From: Hypoxylon rubiginosum
Taxonomy: Eukaryota > Ascomycota > Sordariomycetes > Xylariales > Hypoxylaceae
Reading direction: 5' to 3'
Assembly (NCBI GenBank): GCA_902806565.1
Contig: CADCXA010000040.1
Span: forward strand, 124,001 to 188,000
DNA: 64,000 nt
Below the pieces are notes generated by a model. That model saw only the letters and a program-made list of their open reading frames with translations. It had not been told where the DNA came from and ran no database searches. Of this stretch, positions 32,570 to 43,000 are shown piece by piece (the stretch's first letter is position 1; every line of letters starts with the position of its first letter). A program made the translations under genes and the position numbers.

Positions 32570-33573
32570 CTACTGTGGTGTAAATAAAAAAAGGCCGCCT
32601 CTCAAGTGAATGCAGTATACACGATGTTTGATAAATCCCTCCCTCGACCTCGCCCTCAAGCACTGCTGTTTCCATCCTTGTAGCACTTCGGGCTCAATGT
32701 GCATATCCCGGTGTACTGGGTAGCAGATGAACCCAACGTTCGTAGAATTGATATTGGTAGCGTTGTTGAATTTATCTATCTCTGTTTTCGGCAGCAATAT
32801 AGGTTCTTTGTACCCCTTGGAATATGTTGGTGTTGTTCCAGTAGGTCGCAGCCTGTATGCAACAATAGGGGAGATTGGGTCTTCTCTCATTGGCGACCCG
32901 GGGTTCTCCAGTCGTATTATTGCAATTTGTTCCTCACTATACACAACTTTGCAAACCTTTATAGTCGTCGGGCTGGGAGATATCTCTTCTGTGACTAAAA
33001 GGGGCCACCGACTCCACAGACGCGATGTTGTCGTCATTGAAGACACTGGGCTTGAAGACACTGGGCTGTAATTATTAGTTTCACATGCGACAAACGAATC
33101 CCGCTCCAGGCTTAGGTAAAGGATGCCCTGGACCTTGTGGGTTGCTTCAATGGTCCTAAGCTTTCCCTTGACAAACCCGTCGTACAAGGAGAGTCTGGTC
33201 TTGTATACCAATTTAGCTTGGTAGCGACTCTCCCTATTCACTGAGAGGAAGGGACTTGCATGGTGCCTAAAAGGTATGACACGAGGTTGACTGATGCCAT
33301 CTTTGGGCTCGCGGATTGTAAAGAAGCGGCTGTGGTATCTATAGTTAGCACGTACTACTTCCCGACAACTTGGTCATCGGATTATAATCTTATGATATGT
33401 CTCACGATCAGGGACTACTACGACCGAAGGGACAGGCTCCGCAGTTACTCAAGGAAGGGGAGGAAAGGCAAAATAAATAACGCCTGTATCACTTACTCTA
33501 GTATTTCTTGCTGTAGTGCGAAATCCCAGATCTGGAGCCGGAGCTCTGGAGGTAGTCTCGCGAATATAGACAT
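32570..33573 (-). CDS. 2EXR-domain protein A
   Basis: Model: complement(join(32570..33338,33497..33573)), 281 aa. The 158-nt intron (GTAAGT donor, branch GTGCTAAC, acceptor TATAG) joins a short first exon reading ARLPPELRLQIWDFALQ, the hallmark start of fungal 2EXR domains, to EYHSRFF and then PFLSVNRESRY, the second hallmark. Function of 2EXR proteins is unknown; they form large, fast-changing families in ascomycetes, mostly cytosolic. The neighbour at 33969 is a paralogue: LPAELRLRVWRFALQ and PFLSVNKESRY line up, and later blocks also match in order. The C-terminal 30 residues look poorly conserved, so the 3' end is less certain. Expression is unproven, but no internal stop is left after splicing. 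Confidence 0.65.
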
Positions 33574-33968
33574 ATCAAGGAGAACAGTCCTACTTGCTGA
33601 AGGACGGCTGGAATTAATGTGTTAATTTCGTAGTTCACCTTGTAGAAGCACGTCGGTACTAAGTCAAATATAGATGCGGTCGCTTTGCTGTTCACTGGTA
33701 CTAAGAATGTTACTTGAGAAGAATCGCAGTCATTGCGGGATGTAGGAAAGCCTTATAAAGTGTTCTCGTAGATGGGTGCCTAAGTAGGTATCTAACCATG
33801 AACCATGACCTTCCCTGACCAACTCTTAGGCATATTTTCCCTAGCCGCAGAGTTTCTGTTGCCCATCAAACACATCTTCTTTCCCTATCAAGGCCACCCA
33901 AGCCCCGGCTTTGTAAATCGATCAAGTTGGAATCAACGCATCGAATAGAGCCGTTTCTCGTGGCTTCC
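33574..33968. other. Intergenic between the two 2EXR genes
   Basis: Promoter of 2EXR gene A and terminator of gene B, 395 bp. Nothing specific is seen. Confidence 0.4.
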
Positions 33969-34958
33969 TCATAGTTCCTCCACCCGGCGCCACAAAGCCT
34001 CGAGATCGTGGCTGACTCTCTGCATATCCCGACCCTGTCTTTGCAACTCGTCTAGATCGAGCAAAACCCAACCTCCGGGATGAGCTTTCCCGCCGTCGGC
34101 GTCCAAATACGGGACCCACTTCCGGATGTCTAAAGAGCCGCGGCCGCCCATCTCGTTCACGCGGGAAATGAAGTTGTCCGCCTCTTGATTTTTCAGGCGT
34201 AGGTGGTAGAAGTTCCGTATCCCTTGGAAAACTTGGGTCTTCCAAGCCTTCTTCGCTCTATCTGGCGGACTGAAGTGAGGGTGGCAGGGTGAGACTCCGT
34301 GGACGTACTTGACCCAATCTTTGGCATCGTACCACCACTCGTCATGGCGAACCGGCGTTGCTATGAAGTCAGGGTAGGACCTTTCTAGGAGGACAACGTT
34401 GCGAAAGGTACGAGCTAGCTCGGGCGTCACTCGTACTGTTAAATCCTGGCGCGGCGTGCCCCGACGCCCTCCTACATAACCTAGATCAATGCATCGATTG
34501 CAGTAGAACCCCATATTCTCGCCCTGGACGAATGAATCCCATTGCGGATTCAAGTAAACAACTCCAGCCGGCTTGACGTCGTTAGTTGTTCGAGGGTCCT
34601 TCGTTGCTGCTTCGACGGCCGCCTCGTAGCGGGAAGGATTGCAAACCACGGGCTCGGCAGCTCGGTACACATCTAGCTTGACGTAGTAAAACTTGACGGC
34701 TTCGTAGCGACTTTCCTTATTGACGGAGAGGAAGGGACTGATGTGGTGCTTGAGAGGTAGTAGATGAATGGGGCCTTGAACGGATTCGTTGCCCACTTGA
34801 CCGACCATATGCAGGCGATTTTGTGTTTCTGCTTGCAACGCAAAGCGCCAGACTCTAAGGCGAAGTTCGGCTGGGAGGAGCTTGAGGTCGAACATGGTGG
34901 GTGGGTGTGTAGGTACAGTCGGCACTGGAAGTGGTGTGTTTGGAAATGTAAGAAACAT
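33969..34958 (-). CDS. 2EXR-domain protein B
   Basis: Single exon, 329 aa (308 aa if it starts at the second methionine, MFDLKLLPAELRL, which is closer to the domain). It has the 2EXR marks LLPAELRLRVWRFALQ and PFLSVNKESRY, then a region with NPQWDSFVQGENMGF and a C-terminal part rich in charged residues (DLDELQRQGRDMQRVSHDLEALW) that could form a helix bundle. It is the tandem paralogue of protein A, has no intron where A has one, and is less diverged from the usual family pattern. Function unknown. Its upstream region carries a 13-mer tandem repeat array starting about 20 bp before the start codon. Confidence 0.8.
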   Translation of the reverse strand: MFLTFPNTPLPVPTVPTHPPTMFDLKLLPAELRLRVWRFALQAETQNRLHMVGQVGNESVQGPIHLLPLKHHISPFLSVNKESRYEAVKFYYVKLDVYRAAEPVVCNPSRYEAAVEAATKDPRTTNDVKPAGVVYLNPQWDSFVQGENMGFYCNRCIDLGYVGGRRGTPRQDLTVRVTPELARTFRNVVLLERSYPDFIATPVRHDEWWYDAKDWVKYVHGVSPCHPHFSPPDRAKKAWKTQVFQGIRNFYHLRLKNQEADNFISRVNEMGGRGSLDIRKWVPYLDADGGKAHPGGWVLLDLDELQRQGRDMQRVSHDLEALWRRVEEL

Positions 34959-34978
34959 GGTTGATCGTGAGTTGTTGT

Positions 34979-35110
34979 CGACTTGAAGTATCGGTTTGAA
35001 GTATCAACTTGAAATATTGGCTTGAAGTATCAACTTGAAGTATCGACTTAAAATATCAATTTGAAGTATCAACTTGAATTGAAGTATCAACTTGAAATAT
35101 CAACTTGAAG
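34979..35110. repeat. Degenerate tandem repeat array, unit about AACTTGAAGTATC
   Basis: Roughly nine copies of a 13-15 nt unit (consensus AACTTGAAGTATC with variants) occupy the DNA directly upstream of 2EXR gene B, likely its 5' UTR or core promoter. Confidence 0.85.
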
Positions 35111-36259
35111 GACCACCAAGCACGGTGGATTTTATTAGATGAGAGAGTGAAGAATACCGACGAAGGCAGAAATAAGTACTAATTCCATATTCATGGCTTG
35201 GTACCTAAGGTAGACACGGTAACCTGGTAAGCAAGGTGAACAAACTGATAGGCTCGAGGGCAACGGTTTAGTACATAAGTTGCAGCATCAAGCCCAAGTT
35301 TTATTTACCTTCCTACCCAGCAACCTGAGGTAGAAAGCTAGCTGGCCAGTGAATATATACCTAACAAAACAAAAAATCTACACATGATGCTACGTATCAC
35401 ATACTAAGGGCCATGGCTGCTGCCCTTCACCGAGCCCGGGAACCCAGGTCGTCACGGATTTGCGCCATCATCACAACTTGAGGCTGTAACGAGCAATCGT
35501 AGGACATTGAAACATCGGCCAATCACAGGAGCCAGATCTCTACGTTAAAACTTCGGATGATTCTACGCCAAGCGGATAAGAGTGCCGGGGGGTGTATTTT
35601 TATCACCCCCTGCTGCCCCTGCCGTTCCTGGTGCCCAGAAATCACTAACGCGAATGAGAAATAGTGGATCCACTCTTTGTCAAAATTCCTGAAAAGGCAA
35701 GGGTTGAATGGGACGAGATAAGGCCAGATAAGGCCAGATAAACCTAGATAAGCCAGGTACGGTGCACCAGCAAGGTTATCAGCAAGGTTATCGCTAACAA
35801 GCAGACAAGCTAAGCCAAACAAGCTACGTGTATTTCGACATGGGCATGCGACAAATGCGGAATGCGCCAGTTGTCGACCTCTCCCTATCATATCAAACGC
35901 CCATAGATTTCAACTACCGGTGCCGTCTTCAACCAAGTCGTCCGATTACTTTCTTATCCATCACTCGCTCCCAATCTCTTACGTTCGGCATGGCAAATAT
36001 CACATCTTAGCAACACAATCATTCACTTTGCTCCATATTACGCGGCCTATTGAGCCGTATCGCCGCCTCCGATCTTCTTATCAGCTCCCTTAACAGATAT
36101 CTATTCTATTCTGCTTAGCCTCGTATCCCTCACCCCGTAGCCTGATCTTGTCTGGGTTTCGTTTTCCTTTGTAAAAAAATAAAATAAAAAAAGAATCCGA
36201 GTGGAAAGGAGAGACATGATACCGAGATCTCGACTTGTCTGACCTTCTGATTCATCGAT
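35111..36259. other. Divergent promoter region 2EXR-B / MFS transporter
   Basis: About 1.15 kb. It contains a GATAAGGCCA/GATAAACCTA repeat (35716-35755; GATAAG matches the core of GATA-factor sites) and a 12-mer duplicated at 35769-35792. An open frame at 35523-35891 (minus) has no family likeness and overlaps these repeats, so I do not call it. Confidence 0.4.
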
Positions 36260-38119
36260 ATGACTCTTAGTACTAATCGGGTCTACAATGCTCGCATTGT
36301 ATCGAGCGTTGCTGCGACCGTCATCTCGCTGGCCTGCGGCACCAATGTAAGACGCTCCACCATCTCGTTGAAACAACATCTTGGAATATCATATCTGATC
36401 GTGTATGTCAGTATGTCTACTCGGCATGGGCTCCCCAATTCTCTGATAAGCTCCTCTTATCCGCCACCGAGAGCAACTTGATCGGATTGGCGGGCAACCT
36501 AGGCATGTATTCTATGGGCGTGCCTGTAGGCATGTTCGTCGATAGCAAGGGACCCCGGCCCGCCGTTGTCGTCGGATCCATCCTGCTCGGCCTCGGCTAC
36601 TACCCACTACACCAGGCCTACGATGCCGGCCACGGATCCGTTCCCTGGATGTGCTTCGTCTCGTATCTGACCGGCCTCGGCGGCTGTATGGCATTCGCCG
36701 CCGCCGTGAAGACGTCCGCCCTGAACTGGCCGCACCACCGGGGCACGGCCACAGCCTTTCCTCTTGCCGCCTTCGGCCTGAGCGCCTTCTTCTTCGCCCT
36801 CATAGGCTCCGTCTTCTTCCCCGGCAGCCCAAGCAAGTTCCTCATGCTGCTGGCTTGTGGCACCTTCGGCTTGACTTTCGTTGGCTTCTTTTTTCTCCGT
36901 GTGCTACCCCCGCACGCACCCTATCATGCTGTGCCCGACGTGGAGCCTGGCATGTCAGACTCGCGGCAGCTGCATCGCACGACGTCGGAGGAATCCAAGG
37001 GCCGCGCTGGCCGCGGGAACCCAAATGAACCTGGTATGTCGCTCACCGCCACTGACACCAATGACAACAACACCTCAATGACCCAAAAAGCCGCCCCAGA
37101 GCAAGGAGAGGACGAGGACGAGGCGAACAGCACCGCACGCGAACTCCCAGAAAACCCTCCTTCTACCGAGGGAAACAGCCGAGCGGTTGGCGCCGAGGAC
37201 GAAGAAGATGCGTCAGGCAACCGGGACGGTGCCGATGAGACGTCCTCGCTTCTATCCCAGTCCACCCAGTCCTCCTCCCTACCAGGTGAAGTCTTAGTGC
37301 AGAGCAGTGTTGATATGGATCGATCTCATCGTATAGATATTCGTGGCGTCAAGCTCATGAAGAACTTCGAGTTCTGGCAGCTGTTTACCATCATGGGTAT
37401 ACTCTCGGGTATCGGCCTCATGACTATCAAGTGAGTATTGCTTATTCAGCTCGGGGCCCATCACAACGTATCGTAGATATGTGATCTAACGTTATCGTAG
37501 CAATATCGGAAACGACGTCACGGCACTTTGGAAGCACTACGACGACTCGATCGACGACAAGACGCTCGTGCTCCGCCAGCAGCTGCACGTGTCCATCCTG
37601 TCCATCGGCAGCTTCTCGGGCCGCCTGCTTAGTGGCGTCGGGTCCGACTTCCTCGTCAAGGTGCTGCACGCCAGCCGCGTTTGGTGCCTGGTGGTGGCGT
37701 CGGGCATCTTCTCGCTGGCGCAGGTGTTCGCACTCAACGTGACGAACCCGCACCTGCTGGGCTTCGTGTCCGGGTTCAGCGGCCTCGGCTACGGCTTCCT
37801 GTTCGGCGTGTACCCGTCCATCGTCGCCGAGTCGTTCGGCATCCACGGCCTCAGCCAGAACTGGGGCTTCATGACCCTGTCGCCTGTCATCTCGAGCAAC
37901 ATCTTCAACCTCTTCTACGGCGCCGTCTTCGACGCCCACTCCGTCATCGACAACGACGGCGTCAGCTCCTGCGCCGACGGGCTCGCCTGCTACCGTGCCG
38001 CCTACGTCGTCACCCTCGCCGCCTGCGGGCTCGGCCTGGTCGTCACGCTCTGGGTCATCTGGCACCAGTGGAAGACTAGGCAGGCCGAGTCTGCGGGTAA
38101 GAACCGCGCTAGGGAGTGA
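36260..38119 (+). CDS. MFS transporter, Mch1/YMR155W-like
   Basis: Model: join(36260..36346,36412..37430,37501..38119), 574 aa. Two introns (65 and 70 nt) join the first helix (RIVSSVAATVISLACGTN) to YVYSAWAP and IN to NIGNDV. Twelve membrane helices in two halves are separated by a long acidic, Ser/Thr-rich cytosolic loop (about residues 200-315). An MFS signature is visible in GMFVDSKGPRPAVVVGS, and the second half has GRLLSGVGSDFL. The pattern of a NIG-x-D motif after helix 7 and FGIHGLSQNWG later is that of the nodulin-like fungal group that includes yeast YMR155W and Mch1. Substrate is unknown; vacuolar localisation is reported for Mch1. Exon 3 is strongly GC-rich. Confidence 0.85.
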
Positions 38120-39520
38120 AGGAGAGAGAAGGCAATAATTGAATGAGTATGTGTAGCTGCTACATATCAAGTATGCTTTGTCCGCCTCTCCCACCGAGGT
38201 GCGTAGAATATGCGGGATACATGTAATCTGGAGGAGGGGAGAAATAAATTTGGGAGAGCAAGGTTTAGCAATTTCTTGTAGAGCGAGGAACGTTGTTTGG
38301 TTTTGAATGGCGTTCTGGGACTGCGATAGAGACTGCTTAGGGCGGGCAACGGTACATAGAACTACGTAGACTGAGGCGGAGAAATAGAGAACGTATCAGA
38401 ACACTGAATTTAGATTCACATCATGTCAGAGCCGTAGAGTTACGTGTTTAGGTAGTTTGGCTTGTAACAGCTTAATGTTATGTAGGTAGTTCTAAAGTTA
38501 CTGTAGAAGATTAAGTATTATTAGCAATACAGTCCTCCTTTGTAAAGCACGTGGGCAAGACGGCAAGTTTACTTGAACATAGGGTTTTCTATTGTGACTC
38601 GGACTATCCAAGCTTTGTGAGGCCAAGATGCCCATCTACATATCCAGCCAGTGCGAGGAAGAGCAGGCTGCATACCTGAGGTACCCTTTTCTAGGGAATC
38701 GAATCCCGTATTATTTCTTTCCCATCTCTGCCCTTCGGCCTTAACCATCCTAGACACCGCCCTAGTCAGGGTCATATCTCCCGGCGTGTCCATTTCTTCC
38801 CCCCTCCCTCCCCAAGATTATAATTAGGTACGCGTCCGTGCGGACGCCGTCGGTAGGCCCGGTCTTGAAACCATATCTAAAAATCCCCTTCCCTTGACTT
38901 CTCTTGTATTGTAAAAGCCGTCCAACCGACCATCCTTCCCTTATCATAGTAAACTCCCCCCCTTAACGAGAGGGGAGATAAAAAGCCCGCGCCTTGGTTT
39001 GGATTTCAAACCGGGAATAAGCGAAAATCTTTTGTACAAGAATAACCAACTAACCACAGCCATGTCCTCCAAATTAGACAGGTACCTGCCAGTTGCAAGA
39101 AAGCTGACAAGTGTATCGTTAAAGCCAAACTCCAGACCATGATGCGATGCAAAGTATGAGGACCTAAAAAAGGGATGCGAGAAGCATCCGTGGTAAAGGA
39201 AAAAAAGGGGAATATTTCGGTTTGAAGGTGTAGACCAGTGAGTTTGAGTATCTCAAACTCAAGGTCGGTGGAGTAGTTTCAAGGGGTCTGTCTGGAGGTG
39301 GCCATTCAGCCTTGTCGATATTAAGCAACTCGAACAGTTCCGAGGTGTATATACAAGGAATAGTAGGTCCTAGAAAGAGCCTCACTACCTCGTTGTGTTC
39401 GTACCGAGCGAGAAATAACTCGTAGTTGTATTTCAAGATTAACATGTATGCAAATCTTTCAGGATAATCTCCACGGATAGGCCGTAACTATGTTGAAGAT
39501 GGGCCTAATTCAATCCACTG
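38120..39520. other. Convergent intergenic region MFS transporter / BST1
   Basis: 1.4 kb between two 3' ends, longer than needed for terminators. Short open frames (for example 39164-39445 minus) show no family likeness. No repeat stands out apart from a C-rich stretch near 38802-38815. Confidence 0.4.
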
Positions 39521-42500
39521 TTAAGGATTCTTGCCCTGCTTGTGGTCCTCGGTCGACTCACCATCCAGCATGGAGCTTAACCCAGCAAGAGTCCAGGAGT
39601 CCGAGGTCGAATGAACGGCGACGAGCCATGCTGCAACTAGATTTACTAGATAATGTAGCATGTAGGCATGCGACACGCCGTAGATAGCTGCGTAAACAGC
39701 TATGCCGAAGAACATGACGTTTGTGAAGTGCCGAAGGCGACTCGTCACTGGCGGCACCATCTTGCCTGCCGTTAGGGTTTCGACTAGGAGGATGAATGGT
39801 AGGATCGACAACACGTTGTGGTGAGATGAAAAAGGTGTGAACCAATGGACGGCCAAGTTCCGTACCCAGACAACCAACGTGGGTAGGTTGATAGGTAGAA
39901 TCCATAACATCAGGAGGAAAATCGAATGGATGTAGTTGTTGAAGTTTACACTGGTAGGTGACGGGGCGTCGCGAGCAAACCGATGAGCTCGGACAGCGGT
40001 GCTCAGTTGCACGAGGCAGACCACCACATATGCAAACTGGTAAGGGATGAACGTTGATACAAGGAAAAGGAGAACTCCTGCAGTTATAAGTCGCCTCCGT
40101 GGCGATGACGGCGCAAAAGTTGGTGGAACCGCTCGTTTCTTTTCGTGCTGTTGAATTACCGGCCGAACGAAAAGCCAGCCGTAGACGGTACTAAGCAACC
40201 AGGTAAGGAATAACGCTACGTAGTGAAGGGAAATGCACACTCCGACGCAGATAATACCAATCATCGGGATCAAGAACCAGAAGAATGGATCCGAAGTTCC
40301 TACTAACAAGTCGTTCTGCGCGAAGTCGATAGCCGAAGTGCTATTTTGCCAAGGCCAGAGGCTTTTGGACCCCGTCGAACTCGACTGACCCATCGAAAGT
40401 GACAGGAGGGTCATGGCCAAGAGAAGCGCTGGTAATGATCGCCTGAGGCAGAAATCCAAGCTCTCGGAAAAGGGGATAAACACTCCGGTATTGTCGTATA
40501 CCTGAAATTGCTTTCGTAGCACGAGTGTGACTACTAATAAGGGGAAAGCAGCAAAGATTGTACGGTAGCGCATATATAATTTCCCAAGACTGCCCATGCT
40601 ATCGATCGTGATATGGACCGAGACGGGCGAATCACAGGTCGGATCCGTCCAGAATTGAAGGCTCAGGCCATCATCGAATTGCCTAGATTTCATGGGCGGA
40701 GGGACATATGGCGAGACACCGTGGAGACTGATTTCCACCTCGTGAGCATTCACAAAGTACTTTGACTCGTAAGGCTCAGAGATATACTGCCGGACAAGTG
40801 GTGTAAAGATCGGCTCCCGTCCGTTGCAGCTGCGGCCTTCAATCTTTAGGTTATACGCCAATAGGCTGCTCTGAACCGAGGGTAGCTTCACTTCGGTAAC
40901 CATCGGCCGGCTGGCAGGAAGATGAAGTGACAGACCGAAGCTGAATAGACGCCGTAGTCCAATATTGTGAATAAAATGGGCAGCATTTTTGTCACTAAAC
41001 TCGGCAACCAACCACCCGGGCGTTGGGGTCCCGGTCTTGTCAATGACGGCGAGAAACCCATAGCTCGATATATCTTTGACGTCGTATTCAAGGTATGAGA
41101 ATGGCAGAACTGGCCACTCACCCTCTTTGAAGAAGGGGTTCTTCGTAAATCGAGAAGAAGCCGGCAACGACACCACATCAGACGCGGCATTTTTACATGC
41201 GAATTTGGTCGAATCCGCATCGCCGCTAGATAAATCAATGTTCATCGAAAACGGTTGATTAGCTTGTCCAGCTTGCGACGGGTAGAGATTGCAAAACAAG
41301 ACCTCGAGCCTTCCGTCTTCGCCTGGTCGGTCGAGTTTGCTGTCCGACAGCAGAGTGAACTTCTTCCCTTCCACAAATTCGGCTGACGGTACCGCAAAAA
41401 GATATGCCTTCGGTTTTTTATCGGATCCTAGGCTGCGAAGGACAAGATGCTTATCCGAAGAAACTGTCGTGGTCGAATGATCCTCCAGCGTGAGCAGCGT
41501 CGACGGGGCCGCCTCGGGTAGGGTCTTCTCGACGAAGCTCTCTAACCCCGTCAAAAATCGTCTTTTGAAAGCGCTCATCCTGTCTACTCGTGACTTTGTC
41601 TGAGATCTTCCACGATTATCAACAACATCATAGAGCGCACGAACGATGACCTTCCGGAACTGGTCACACCACGTAATTGCCTGATGATCCATGCTCGTCC
41701 AAACAGTAGGGATAGTGGACGTGAAAACGGTAAAACCATGAGTTTCGGGTACGATCGATTCCAAGCCAGCATAATCCGATGGGACAACTGTATCTAGACC
41801 ACCGCCGGCGATGGACACCAGAGTCACTTGGCCCAAGGCATTTTCAGCTGACGACTTCTTCGAATACGCATGTCTCCAGTAGTTGTTGATATCGTTATAG
41901 ATACTAACAATTTGGGGGTCGAATGTGACGGGCGCTCTTGCGTGTGGTGCCGACATGGTGATAATTGTATTGACGGAGTCCGGCTGATAATTTGGCATGA
42001 TAAACATTGTTCGTGCAACAATTCCTCCCATGGAATGGCCTAAAATAATGACCGAAGAGGGATCTGGGAGATCTGCGTCCCGTTGTGCGATGTTAGGGTC
42101 TAGGTAAAGAGACAGGATATATCTGATAGCCTCATTTAAATACTCGGCCTGGTCGAGCATCGTTTGACCATGGAAGGCGGTAAAGTCTTCGTTGAAGTCG
42201 ACGGTGAAGAAATCCAAATTCCTTGCGCCCGCGTTTAAAGCAGCTGCGTCATGCTGCAGCGCATCGTGGAAATACCTTGCCGATTCGGAGGCAATAGATC
42301 TGACCTGTTTATAGCTACCCGCATTCCCCGGTATGAATAGTACTGGTATCCCCTTAATCTGCTTGTTACGATCAGTATCACCATAGAAATGTTTGCTATC
42401 CCGAGGCTATGGTACCTTTTGCTTGTTGTCAAACCCCTGCTCTCGATACAGATACAACGAATATTTGGTTGCGAACCGTGTGTGCTCCGTATCGAAATCG

Positions 42501-43000
42501 TCGAACTTGTGATATGCTGGGCTCATCCAGGACATACGACACCCCTTCGGATCGCAGTGTAGAGTAGCAGCCGAGTAAATAACACTGAGCAGCAAGCCAA
42601 TGCCCAGGGTACTCGTAAAGAGAGTTAAAAACGATATAGTCCAGGGACTCCACGACCGTGGCGACCGAATCCTACGTCTCGACGACGCCATTCTCCCACC
42701 ATCTATACTTGGGTAGTCGGGTGATAATGTCGCGGGCGCAAGATTGGAAGCGGCGGCTGCTTTCTCGGTAGACGCATCTCGGCTGTGGGAAGGTCGCCAA
42801 TTGACATTACTGCTTGGTCTCCGGCTCCTCGCAGACGAAGATCTGGTGCCCGAGTTTTCAGGGCGGTCCGACTGGCGAAGGTCATGCGAATCTCGGATAG
42901 AGGAGGTTGCGTCGTTCAGCCTCGTCTGTCCATGAGGGCGTGAGATCTTGACAGGAACATCGACGCTGTCTTCGGACGACTCCGACGAGCGCCTCTGCAT
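39521..43000 (-). CDS. BST1: GPI inositol-deacylase
   Basis: Model: complement(join(39521..42358,42416..43000)), 1140 aa. The 57-nt intron joins FDNKQK to IKGIPVLFIPGNAGSYKQ, the strongest Bst1 signature. The cytosolic N-terminus (about 1-125) is Ser/Arg-rich; one membrane helix follows (about 127-148). The luminal lipase domain has the nucleophile serine near residue 304 in ILGHSMGGIVART and an oxyanion loop in FIPGNAGS. A beta-rich luminal region and about eight C-terminal helices complete the family layout. Bst1 removes the acyl chain from the inositol of GPI anchors in the ER, which is needed for export and quality control of GPI proteins. Start is the first ATG of exon 1. Confidence 0.95.

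Noticed and set aside
32570..33573. Pseudogene fragment of the neighbouring 2EXR gene
   Set aside because: A plausible intron restores a full-length frame with both family signatures.
35523..35891. 122-codon minus-strand frame as a small gene
   Set aside because: It covers the GATAAGGCCA and GCAAGGTTATC repeats and shows no family likeness.
9042..38119. Secondary-metabolite gene cluster, from the presence of a Zn2Cys6 factor and an MFS transporter
   Set aside because: No synthase, synthetase, terpene cyclase or tailoring enzymes are present, and the genes between are housekeeping.
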